Source: Hermodice carunculata (lineage: Eukaryota; Annelida; Polychaeta; Eunicida; Amphinomidae). Taken from it: a DNA stretch of 64,000 nucleotides. Numbering within the stretch: the stretch's first letter is position 1; the number at the start of each line of letters is the position of its first letter. The DNA lies in assembly GCA_964020975.1 (NCBI GenBank), contig OZ026620.1, positions 288,001 through 352,000 of the forward strand. Reading direction: 5' to 3'. Shown one piece after another: positions 57,601 to 64,000 of this stretch. The notes under the pieces are model-generated. The model searched no databases and was not told the DNA's origin. It worked only from the letters and a program-made list of their open reading frames with translations. The position numbers were made by a program, and so were the translations under genes.

Positions 57601-60447
57601 AGCAACGGCTGAAAAATTATGTATGTATGTATGTATGTATGTATGTATGTATGTATGTATGTATGTATGTATGTATGTATATATATATATATGTGATGGC
57701 AGTGAGGTCTAACGTTGGACATTACCTCTGATCTAATGAAGTCCCAAAACCTTAAGGACAGGTAAGAACCAAAAACCTTTGCATGGCCGATTTTGAGATT
57801 TTAACGTTTTTTACAAGATGAATGTCCTTTCCATTTTAGTTGTCAAAATTTCAAGCTTTTAACTATAATAGAAATATGAGAAAAACGCCCCAAACCACAC
57901 AGGCATGTGGACATCTGAACATCCATGTGTCATTCTTTTGGTTTTCAGCTGCCAAACGGAACAATGCCACCTGTCAATCATACTTAAGAGCCTGTCACAT
58001 GGCTGCAGGTAGCAACAGCCCATGGCAAAAGGAGAGTGGTATCAGGGCGGCAATGCGAAATAAGGCAGCATGCCAAAAGTATGTTTGTGGGCAGGGAAAA
58101 GATGCAAACATGCTAACATAACATAGCCTTAGTGGTTTACTTTATAGTTATCTTGCTTGTTTTGCGTTCTAATGAAGGGAGACTTTAAATGTTCAAGAGG
58201 AGCGGGAATCGTCAGACGATATCCCTTCAAACTTTAAAGGCTGTGCCTCGATGGATTACCGCAGTGGTCCTTCACACCAAAGAGGGGAAAAAAACTGGCA
58301 CCTTAATCAACAATTCCCACGTACATTGTAATATTTTATCGAAACCCAGGGATGAGGAAATAAAAGTACAAATAAACACATCGAAATAAGCATAAACGTG
58401 AACAGCAGATAAAACACACAATACAGAATTACAAATCTAAGGTTGGAAAGAGAAATGAAACTCATTGAAAAAATAACTACAAAATAATGACAAGCTAACT
58501 GAGTAAAGTGTACAGACAAGTCTTACAAGCTAACTACATAAAGTATACAGATAGGAGTAAATACAATAAGAAGATACTATCCCTAAAAATGGGATGAAGA
58601 AGTAGGCGGCGGAAGACCAAACCTGCCATCCGTGCACTGACCACGAGTAGCTGTAGGCCGCCCCACCGAAGCAAGGCAACACAACTTTCGTTGCCAGGCT
58701 TGAGGTCATGGGCCCCAAAGGGCCGCCTCCATGATGTCACACTTTGAAACCAGGTCAACAATTAACATCACAGACACCCACATAACAGACATATAAATTC
58801 TTTGGAGTATGACGAGTACACACATATATGATTTTTTATCCTAACGCATATACATTTTGAGCTAGGACAGACTAAAGTGGGATTTATTTTTGGTGTCTTA
58901 CCTGTCCTTAACATGTTGGTTCTCTGAGAACTACCAGTATCTACCTGGTATATAGACAATGAAACCTGCTTTGATAGACCACCCATAGGTTTGATCAACT
59001 TGTGTATTCTGAAGACAGGCAGCCTATCGTGGGGGTATAAATAACATCAAAATTTAACAAATACATGTACATGTACCTTCACTAAACTGCTACATAATGA
59101 TCACAGATTATATGTTGAGATGCATAAAATTCTAATTTACTCTTCCTGGACCAGACATAGCATATTTAAACTCTTCCCAAAGCCACTGATTGATACTGCA
59201 GGCACGATTGCAGCAATGGTAAATCTTCAGGGACTTGGAACTTTGGACTTACCAAAAATACACACAATGAAGCCATAACCCTGACCTTCTAAACCCTCCA
59301 CAATATGTGGCATGTTAACATATTATGATACACAGCAATAAATGATCAAAATTATAAGTGATAGGTATCAATGAATGTTTTTTCTCATTTTGAAAATTGA
59401 TCATCAAAACTGGCCATGCAGACGGCTACAAGAAATGTGAATTGCAGCATATATCTATGTGGCGTTCAATGGGCAAAGTACAGTGCTGCTACCTGGAGGA
59501 TCTTGCTCAATCCCTGCGTGAGGTTTTAAAAGCCTGAATTTAGACATGTAATCATTTACATTTCATACATGCATCCAGATGTGTCCCTTTTTTCGGAGCC
59601 AGTAAAAAACCTCAAAATGGCTACTAAAATCTGAACATGACTATTGACTGTTATAAAAATGGTTACTGAAAAAAAAAAATTCTGGCAATAATATATAAAG
59701 GAATGGAATTCATATTTTGAAACAGAGTTTTCAAAATGAAGTGGAGATGAACAGAATTCTTTGTGTGGATGTAAAAAAGTTTATCCGATTGTACGGAAAT
59801 CCATGAGAGGTAAGTCCAGCACATGGTTACATGTATTCCATTCATAGTTCACTAATCATGGCAGAAAACAGTTGCCCCAAAGTAAAAACAGTAAATTTAC
59901 TGGGAGACATACGGACTTTAAAAGCTGCTTAATGTCCTTGTAACAACTGGTTTTGAAAAGAAATTCTTGTCAAGTGGTGTACAGAAAAAATGACAACATA
60001 CATCTTACAGAAATCTGACAAGAAGCCACAAGCCTTAGACATGTTATATTTACTTGATACATAAGCATATACTGTGTCTATGCCACTTAGGCATAACACA
60101 CATGTGCAAATTAGTTTATCTACAACCTATATTGTATAGTGGAGTTTAATTCACTATAAAACTGCAATATTTCACAAATTTCGCAATTGTTGTTCAAATT
60201 TTCAGTGGTCTATGGTGGGAAGGTGACAAAAGAGCCTTTGAAGTACATATATGTAACATACAGAAACAACATGTACATTATACATTTAGCTATATTCACC
60301 CAGCAACCAGGATCATGAGGATGCCCTATCATCATGCGCTCACCTAGACTATGATGGTAACACATAACCCTGTCCTGACCTTCCTTTCTCATGTACGGCT
60401 TTGTTGGTCTTTCTGCCGAGTGCAGGTGATGTCCAGACCATGTATTT
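42559..60447 (-). CDS. GH63-type glycosidase-like gene (15 exons, N-terminus not found)
   Basis: The best-supported host gene. Fifteen exons on the minus strand encode the C-terminal ~690 residues of a protein resembling the fungal YMR196W-like family, whose members carry a glycoside hydrolase 63-type (alpha/alpha)6 barrel. The GH63 clan includes the ER processing alpha-glucosidase I and bacterial alpha-glycosidases. Every junction is GT/AG, and the phases agree across all fourteen introns without an internal stop. Family landmarks appear in order: [43 protein letters not shown] (Trp-Asp block, probable catalytic acid region), [48 protein letters not shown], then [10 protein letters not shown] before the stop. 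Relatives have about 200 more N-terminal residues; those exons are not recognisable up to 64000. The substrate is unknown. Confidence 0.85.
43195..43291 (-). CDS. GH63-like gene exon
   Basis: Ninety-seven bp, acceptor gttaacag, donor gtgggt, phases 1 to 2. It encodes [19 protein letters not shown], a conserved block just before the terminal HQTGWT. Confidence 0.85.
44138..44317 (-). CDS. GH63-like gene exon
   Basis: One hundred and eighty bp, acceptor tgtacgcag, donor gtaagt, phases 1 to 1. It encodes [12 protein letters not shown], the helix after the WRGPVW motif, and a less conserved stretch ending NKGHRPVH. Confidence 0.85.
44915..45125 (-). repeat. tRNA-derived SINE copy 1 (intronic)
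   Basis: Read on the minus strand, the block ctgaaat..tagctaggc..ctttggt..ttgag..cccact resembles a tRNA-like head with degenerate A and B boxes. It is nearly the same as the copy at 45965-46130. The two flank a LINE tail. It is more diverged than copy 2. Confidence 0.45.
45126..45935 (+). mobile_element. 5'-truncated LINE tail with poly-A-type end
   Basis: The 3' part of a jockey/CR1/RTE-like non-LTR element in sense orientation. A 174-codon frame is followed by a 3' UTR of about 250 bp ending at aataaa and an A-rich tail with two acttca(a)n steps (about 45905-45930). The RT core is missing because of the usual 5' truncation. It lies in an intron of the GH63-like gene on the opposite strand. 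Confidence 0.8.
45156..45680 (+). pseudogene. LINE ORF2 C-terminal fragment (174 codons)
   Basis: It contains [18 protein letters not shown], then a LQKKIIRIM block and a [11 protein letters not shown] end, the usual sequence after the RT domain in jockey/CR1-type elements. It lacks the RT catalytic motifs, so it cannot act alone. Confidence 0.8.
45965..46130 (-). repeat. tRNA-derived SINE copy 2 (intronic)
   Basis: On the minus strand the B-box-like ggttcaagtcccgct and a D-arm-like cagctaggcgactggt are well preserved, giving a tRNA-like head that RNA polymerase III could have used. The same block occurs at 44915-45125. Confidence 0.5.
46480..46609 (-). CDS. GH63-like gene exon with WRGPVW motif
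   Basis: One hundred and thirty bp, acceptor atgttgcag, donor gtgagt, phases 0 to 1. It encodes [20 protein letters not shown] and then GPVW. The NSNWRGPVW block is a hallmark of GH63-clan barrels. The donor inside the codon after Cys joins to the next exon to give Met-Asn-Tyr-Leu-Leu, which fits the family. Confidence 0.9.
47160..47560. other. G+C-richer block with clustered GCATGC words
   Basis: This intronic block is richer in CpG and holds five GCATGC palindromes within about 80 bp (47310-47390). Overlapping short frames on both strands show no domain. It may belong to the same transposase-derived element as the HTH frame at 47709-48167. Confidence 0.4.
47709..48167 (-). pseudogene. Transposase-like N-terminal fragment with helix-turn-helix (intronic)
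   Basis: A 152-codon frame includes [20 protein letters not shown] and then [10 protein letters not shown]. This resembles the N-terminal HTH of integrase-like DDE transposase genes common in fish and marine invertebrates (G-x-x-x-x-x-I-x-x-x-L-x-x-x-H-x-I-x-I-S-x-x-T-L-K-R). The catalytic DDE part is not visible downstream, so it is a remnant. It lies in the intron between GH63-like exons and is not part of that gene. Confidence 0.4.
48313..48435 (-). CDS. GH63-like gene exon
   Basis: One hundred and twenty-three bp, acceptor gtttgcag, donor gtaagc, phase 0 to 0. It encodes [18 protein letters not shown], a block strongly conserved in fungal and bacterial relatives. Confidence 0.9.
49219..49433 (-). 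CDS. GH63-like gene exon
   Basis: Two hundred and fifteen bp, acceptor gctctttcag, donor gtaagc, phases 1 to 0. It encodes [13 protein letters not shown] and [17 protein letters not shown], matching the D-G-F-Y-Y-D and R-S-M-V-G-L-I-P-L-F-A blocks of the family. Confidence 0.9.
49771..49906 (-). CDS. GH63-like gene exon
   Basis: One hundred and thirty-six bp, acceptor tgtgtgcag, donor gtaaat, phases 0 to 1. It encodes [20 protein letters not shown] and a helix ending LNGEFG. Confidence 0.9.
50897..51014 (-). CDS. GH63-like gene exon
   Basis: One hundred and eighteen bp, acceptor gtttcag, donor gtcagt, phases 2 to 0. It encodes [17 protein letters not shown], matching the family G-G-F-L-G-L-D-N-I block. 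Confidence 0.9.
51369..51511 (-). CDS. GH63-like gene exon
   Basis: One hundred and forty-three bp, acceptor attattgcag, donor gtcagt, phases 0 to 2. It encodes [19 protein letters not shown]. The [10 protein letters not shown] block is one of the most conserved in the family. Confidence 0.9.
52020..52135. repeat. (GACA)n-type microsatellite, imperfect
   Basis: Imperfect agacagacag/agagacagac repeats run for about 115 bp in an intron of the GH63-like gene. Confidence 0.85.
52512..52628 (-). CDS. GH63-like gene exon with the Trp-Asp block
   Basis: One hundred and seventeen bp, acceptor ctgtgcag, donor gtacag, phase 0 to 0. It encodes [20 protein letters not shown]. In GH63 enzymes the general acid is an Asp after a Trp in this region, so this exon probably carries a catalytic residue; that is by analogy. 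Confidence 0.9.
52916..52998 (-). CDS. GH63-like gene exon
   Basis: Eighty-three bp, acceptor aatctgtag, donor gtaata, phases 1 to 0. It encodes [13 protein letters not shown]. With the next exon it reads W-E-F-P-W-F-A-V-W-D, as in family members. Confidence 0.9.
53668..53797 (-). CDS. GH63-like gene exon
   Basis: One hundred and thirty bp, acceptor ctaatacag, donor gtaata, phases 0 to 1. It encodes [19 protein letters not shown], the conserved start of the barrel domain. Confidence 0.9.
54407..54624 (-). CDS. GH63-like gene exon
   Basis: Two hundred and eighteen bp, acceptor gtttgcag, donor gtgatt, phases 1 to 0. It encodes [16 protein letters not shown] and [20 protein letters not shown], matching the family G-T-K-A-A-A-x-Y block and the E-A-D-E-F-Y helix. 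A second open frame over the same bases is a shadow. Confidence 0.88.
55186..55459. repeat. Fold-back (palindromic) element, about 274 bp
   Basis: Two arms of about 120 bp are reverse complements at high identity. The left arm holds gaccctggcctagttgctgg and the right arm ccagcagctaggccagggtc, with a short loop near 55310-55325. The ends read (tta)gag(t/-)ggctactgca. It is a palindromic MITE-like element in an intron of the GH63-like gene. Confidence 0.85.
55503..56676 (+). repeat. Hairpin-headed repeat family, copy G (head and tail present)
   Basis: The head caagagggctgtgtgaacag followed by cccatgctcagctgacc starts at about 55505. The tail ctgacaagtcagctgag ends near 56676. Modules follow the same order as copy D, making these two the best full-length examples (about 1.2 kb). 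A poly-T run lies near 56450. It lies in an intron of the GH63-like gene. Confidence 0.7.
56895..57107 (-). CDS. GH63-like gene exon
   Basis: Two hundred and thirteen bp, acceptor gtgttgcag, donor gtaagt, phases 1 to 1. It encodes [20 protein letters not shown] and [14 protein letters not shown]. The LLFTNNET segment matches the family L-L-F-T-E-N-E-T-N block in the N-terminal beta domain. Confidence 0.88.
57348..57524. mobile_element. Small MITE with 26 bp inverted ends and TA duplication
   Basis: The left end cagtggtccctgacttgaga and the right end tctcaagacaagtaccactg are imperfect inverted repeats of about 26 bp flanked by TA on both sides, the signature of a Tc1/mariner-type nonautonomous element. 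It is 177 bp long and has no coding capacity. Confidence 0.8.
57618..57690. repeat. (ATGT)n microsatellite with (AT)n end
   Basis: About 15 ATGT units are followed by a short AT run. Confidence 0.95.
57815..58915 (+). repeat. Large inverted repeat, left arm
   Basis: This arm is the reverse complement of 62305-64000, at about 90% identity by eye, in two blocks. The outer block (57815-58765) pairs with 63055-64000 and the inner block (58770-58915) pairs with 62305-62460. The right arm has about 600 bp between its blocks that this arm lacks. It lies in the intron between the two most 5' GH63-like exons found. Confidence 0.85.
59030..60343. other. Intronic DNA, unassigned
   Basis: Intron of the GH63-like gene with no recognised repeat or gene. 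A 36 bp segment at 59254-59289 has splice-like borders (see rejected items). Confidence 0.4.
60344..60447 (-). CDS. GH63-like gene, most 5' exon found
   Basis: One hundred and four bp, acceptor attatttgcag, donor gtgagc, phases 2 to 1. It encodes NTWSGHH and [17 protein letters not shown]. It joins to the exon at 57107 as H-H-S-L-G-Q-Y-E-F, matching the family H-x-x-L-G-x-Y pattern after the R-N-T-W-S block. It sits in the loop of the large inverted repeat. Confidence 0.85.
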
Positions 60448-60821
60448 CTGCAAATAATTCAAAGTAACTCACACCATTAATGAAAGTTAGATGTCAAGTG
60501 TTACAAAAATGATTTCTGTATGACAGGAGTATGGTTGCTCAGTTGTTTTCACATGTTTCCAATTGGTAAATGGTGTTAGTTTTTATCTTTCTCCTATGTC
60601 TGAAGCTTATCCTGAATGGGTTAATATCCTGCATGGGTATGAAAGATAAAGTTTTAATTGTAATCTTTCATTTCATTGGTCACTTATTGGTTTCAAGCAG
60701 TAGACAAACCAATGAGAGGCCATGGTGCATTTAATAAAATACAGACTCCTCCCACTTTCAAACTTATTTCTGATAGAACTTCGATTTGGTGTGTATTTGC
60801 CCTTTTTAGACACAGGAGAAA

Positions 60822-60978
60822 GAAAATCCAGTATGGGTGGCCTATTGGGGATAACATTGGGATCCCTCGTTGTTGGATTTTCATGTTTTTGCTCAGCTCA
60901 GCCTCGTGAAAAACATGTAAAATCCAACAATGTGTGATCCCAAGGTTATCCTCAATGGGCCACCCATACTGGATTCTC
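60822..60978. repeat. Fold-back element, about 157 bp
   Basis: The arms gaaaatccagtatgggtggc and gccacccatactggattctc pair over about 65 bp each around a loop of about 20 bp near 60892-60912. The inner parts (aaaatccaaca, gatccc, ggataac) also pair. Confidence 0.85.
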
Positions 60979-61610
60979 CATATCTAATATATCTTGGCAC
61001 TACCTTTCAGATACAGTAGTGTGACCATTGGAACTGTTTAATCATGTTAATTGGTCTAAATGTCCGGGAAAAATAGACATTCTTCCCAAATGTCTTGCTA
61101 AAACATAGATGACATTGTCTACTGCCCAATTCCTCCTGACTATATTGTATGCACCAGTCAGAAACAGAGTATTTCCCTCATTGATGGTATGCTTACTATA
61201 TGGCTTCACTCCTGGGACACCTCCCAAACACCATTCACATGGGGTATATTTCCAGCATCATACTTAGTCTCCCCATGTCTGTCTCACACGCATACTCACA
61301 ACATCATACTTAGGCTCCCCATGTCTGTCATGGACACATCTTCTCCACAGATACACATTTTTACTCATGAAGAAAATATACATGAAGACGAGTACCTGCT
61401 ACTCCCCTCCTCACCATTCTCGTATACCCAGGGTTCAAGAAATCAAGTATATGTATAAACTGTTACAATGACACCATTTGTTCCCTTAGAAACGTGTCAC
61501 ATAAATGAGTCAAGCAACAAAGAAAATGAACTTTGGCCATTCAAAACCTGTGTCATTATAATGAATATGTCAGATATCCGAGCATCATTATAATAAGGTT
61601 TAACTGTGTA
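60979..61610. other. Unassigned DNA upstream of the most 5' GH63-like exon found
   Basis: The missing N-terminal exons of the GH63-like gene could lie here, but I found no segment matching the family. Confidence 0.35.
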
Positions 61611-61611
61611 T

Positions 61612-61628
61612 ATACATACATACATACA

Positions 61629-61692
<64 letters not shown>
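61612..61692. repeat. (ACAT)n microsatellite with (AT)n end
   Basis: About 12 ACAT units are followed by about 15 TA/AT units. It is the reverse-complement type of the repeat at 57618-57690. Confidence 0.95.
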
Positions 61693-62027
61693 TATACTTA
61701 GAACATCACACTAACACACATGAAAACTGACAATCATAGTTTTGATTGGAAGACTCTCATCAACCTTAAATTCTAGCTTATTTACACAGTCACCTGAATT
61801 ACTGGTTATGTGTTGAAATATCAAGACATTTTTGTATCATATTCTTTTTTTTAGGAAGTTAAAATTTACATTCTATATGCAAGGCGTCCCCCATCAGATG
61901 AAACCATGTAAAGATTCCAACCAATAGGAATGTTGAGCATTGAGGTTTATGGAACATCCATGTTGACTACTACTGAATAGTGAACAGTACTGTTGGTGCA
62001 ACTCTGCAGAAAAATGCAACACAAACA

Positions 62028-62147
62028 AGTTGCAGCACACCACACAGTAAAGTGTCACAGCTACTCTGCCTGTCAGATTAGCACTCAAGTTGCAGCACAC
62101 CACACAGTAAAGTGTCACAGCTACTCTGCCTGTCAGATTAGCACTCA
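62028..62147. repeat. Exact tandem duplication, 60 bp x 2
   Basis: The 60 bp beginning agttgcagcacaccacacag occurs twice in direct contact with no difference, so the duplication is recent or is an assembly artefact. Confidence 0.95.
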
Positions 62148-62304
62148 GGCATGTGAACTAGCAATTAACTGACCCACTGTGTTTCCTGGAATTATTGTGT
62201 AAACACTTGCAGAGCCTAGTCTTGTTCAGACTTCTGGGTTTTTTTTCCATGATGCCAGAAGATTCCTTTGAAGTTCCATACACCCTGTACTTCCTATAAT
62301 TAAG

Positions 62305-64000
62305 GACAGGTAAGACACCAAAAATAAATCCCACTTTAGTCAATCCTAGCTCAAAATGCATTTGCGTTAGAATAACATATCATATATGTGTGTACTCGTC
62401 ATACTCCAAAGAGTTTAAATGTTCCGTATTGGGTATCTGTGATGTAAATTGTTGAATAAACAATTGTAAGTTGACCGCAAAGCATCCACCCCATAAATGT
62501 CGATATAAGTCACTAATTATTTGTGATAAAATCATAATTACACTTGGATCTTAATCCTGACATATTGGCAATAAAAAACGATCCTGCGATATTTTATGTT
62601 TGGTTTCATTTTTCTGTTATCCATCCTCAAAGTTTGACGTTTCAATTTTCCCTTTGATTTTCAAGATGTTCATTTTCTTCATTTCATAGAAAAAGAACGA
62701 AGCAAAATTTAGAAAATCGCTGAATCGCTTTTGCAGTTCAGACATTAAAGAATCAAAAGCCGTTAACCGGATTAAATTTCGCCAGGCCGTTTTCTTGGAA
62801 TAACCATTCTTAGGTGGGGCTCTCGTCCTATTATCCTTTCTCAGAAAACAAGCTTCAAAGGCCTTTGATGTTGATCATTTGCCTCTCAAACAATACCATT
62901 TGCTCAAGTTGAGTTGATATTTGTACAAAACGTAGCAAACATCGTCCTTGAACATTTGGGGAGGTTGTCAATCAATTCTTGGCCAATCACATGAATAAAA
63001 GAGCCTTTGAAGTACGGAAAACATTATTCAGCGATCTGTCAAACGGCGATAGCGACAGTCTGGTTTCAAAGTGTGACATCATGGAGGCGGCCTTTCCGGC
63101 CCCGTGACCTCTAGCCTGGCAACGAAAGTTGTGTTGCCTTGCCTTGCTTCGGTGGGGCGGCCTGCGACCGCTCGTGCTCAGTGCACGGATGGCAGGTTTG
63201 GTCTTCCGCCCCCTACCTCTTCACCCCGTTTTAGGGATTGTGTTTTATTGTATTTACTCGTCTCGTATCTGTATACCTTATGTAGTTAGCTTGTTATACT
63301 TGTCTTTACACTTTACTTAGTTAGCTTGTCATTATTTTGTCGTTGTTTTCTCAATGAGTTTCATTTCTCTTTCCAACCAGAGCTTTGTAACGCTAGTTTG
63401 TGTGTTTTCTCTTGTGTTCACGTTTATGCTTATTTCAATGTGTTTATTTGTACTTTTATTTCCTTATCCCTGGGTTCCGATAAAGTATTATTATGTGCGT
63501 GGGTATCGTTGATTAGGGTGTAAGTTTTTTCCCCCGCCTGTCTTTGGTGTGAAGGACCACCGGGGTAATCCATCGCGACACGGCCTTTGAAGTTTGAAGG
63601 GACATCGTCTGATGATTCCCACTCCTCTTGAACATTTAAAGTCTCCCTTCATTAGAACGCAAAACAAGCAAGATAACTATAAAGTAAACCACTAAGGCTA
63701 TGATATGTTACCATGTTTGCATCTTTTCCCTGCCCACAAGCATACTTTCGGCATGCTGCCTTATTTCGCATTGCCGCCCTGATACCACTGTCTTTGTGCC
63801 ATGGGCCGTTGCTACCTGCAGCCACGTGACAGGCTGTTAAGTGTGATTGACGGGTGGCATTGTTCCGTTTGGCGGCTGAAAACCAAAAGAATGACACATG
63901 GACGTTCGGATGTCCACATGCCTGTGTGGTTTTTGGCGTTTTTCACATATTTCTACTTTAGTTAAAAGCTCGAAATTTTGACACCTAATAGAAAGGACAT
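62305..64000 (-). repeat. Large inverted repeat, right arm (runs off the window)
   Basis: The reverse complement of the left arm at 57815-58915. The inner block is 62305-62460 and the outer block 63055-64000. The 62460-63055 segment is present only here and is either an insertion in this arm or a deletion in the other. The pairing still holds at the last base, so the arm continues past the window. Confidence 0.85.
62460..63055. other. Right-arm-only segment of the inverted repeat
   Basis: About 600 bp that interrupts the pairing of the two arms. It has moderate CpG content and no recognisable gene, poly-A tail or terminal repeat. Confidence 0.4.

Noticed and set aside
57840-58121. Matching open frames in both arms of the large inverted repeat (also 63652-63897)
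   Set aside because: The frames look conserved, but most differences between the arms change the amino acid and only a few are silent, so there is no sign of selection on a protein; shared openness simply reflects recent common origin.
58768-58998. Minus-strand 76-codon frame as an N-terminal exon of the GH63-like gene
   Set aside because: It lies in the inverted-repeat arm, downstream of the exon at 60344 in gene order, and does not fit the family between the two exons that already join in phase.
59254-59289. A 36 bp micro-exon candidate in the GH63-like gene
   Set aside because: It has a good donor (gtaagt) and would keep frame between exons 60344 and 57107, but its acceptor has a poor pyrimidine tract, and the family aligns directly across the junction without it.
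57618-61692. The two complementary microsatellites as part of the large inverted repeat
   Set aside because: They are not placed symmetrically relative to the arms: one lies outside the left arm and the other inside the loop.

Overview
The window is nuclear DNA from an animal, most likely a marine invertebrate and possibly a bivalve mollusc or another lophotrochozoan. Introns have GT/AG borders, the DNA is AT-rich with frequent ACATGTA words, and several degenerate repeat families of a style familiar from bivalve genomes are present (tgacctagtgacc arrays, tatagtccccc hairpins, caagagggctgt hairpins). The species assignment is inference. Most of the sequence is transposon-derived or unassigned; genuine host coding sequence is thin and lies mainly on the minus strand.

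Layout. 1-9.2 kb: unassigned DNA with a CpG-bearing block holding a TGACGTCA site (about 1 kb), a tandem array of about 440 bp units (2.9-4.2 kb), a TA microsatellite, two copies of a hairpin-ended repeat (5.2-7.8 kb), and one protein-like open frame near 7.8-8.1 kb. 9.25-11.15 kb: a decayed L1/Tx1-type LINE. 12.0-14.9 kb: an array of about 500 bp units running into a decayed gag-protease piece of a Ty3/Gypsy-like fossil, then a third hairpin-repeat copy (14.9-16.6 kb). 16.7-17.0 kb: two weak candidate host exons. 17.07-28.20 kb: a broken envelope-bearing Ty3/Gypsy element. Its left LTR is cut by a Penelope-like retroelement (17.77 to about 21.27 kb, minus strand, with RT and GIY-YIG endonuclease). 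The left part of its interior is absent, but RT, RNase H, integrase, an env-like region, an extra downstream frame and a right LTR of about 980 bp remain.

28.2-42.5 kb: mostly repeats and unassigned DNA, plus three linked minus-strand exons (40.28, 37.28 and 36.46 kb) that look like the start of a secreted PLAT-domain protein. 42.56-60.45 kb: the best-supported host gene, on the minus strand. It has fifteen exons whose intron phases all agree, encoding the C-terminal ~690 residues of a GH63-type (alpha/alpha)6-barrel glycosidase related to the fungal YMR196W-like proteins. Its N-terminal exons were not found. Its introns hold a tRNA-derived SINE pair around a LINE tail, a transposase-like fragment, fold-back elements, a small TA-flanked MITE and microsatellites.

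The right end (57.8-64.0 kb) is a large inverted repeat. Its left arm (57.8-58.9 kb) lies in an intron of the glycosidase gene and its right arm (62.3 kb to past the window edge) lies upstream, so the most 5' exon found sits alone in the loop. This layout could favour back-splicing or long double-stranded RNA. I saw no rRNA or tRNA gene, CRISPR array or operon. The best candidates for something less described are the extra frame after env in the Gypsy fossil, the hairpin-ended repeat family with tandem cores, and the inverted repeat around a coding exon.
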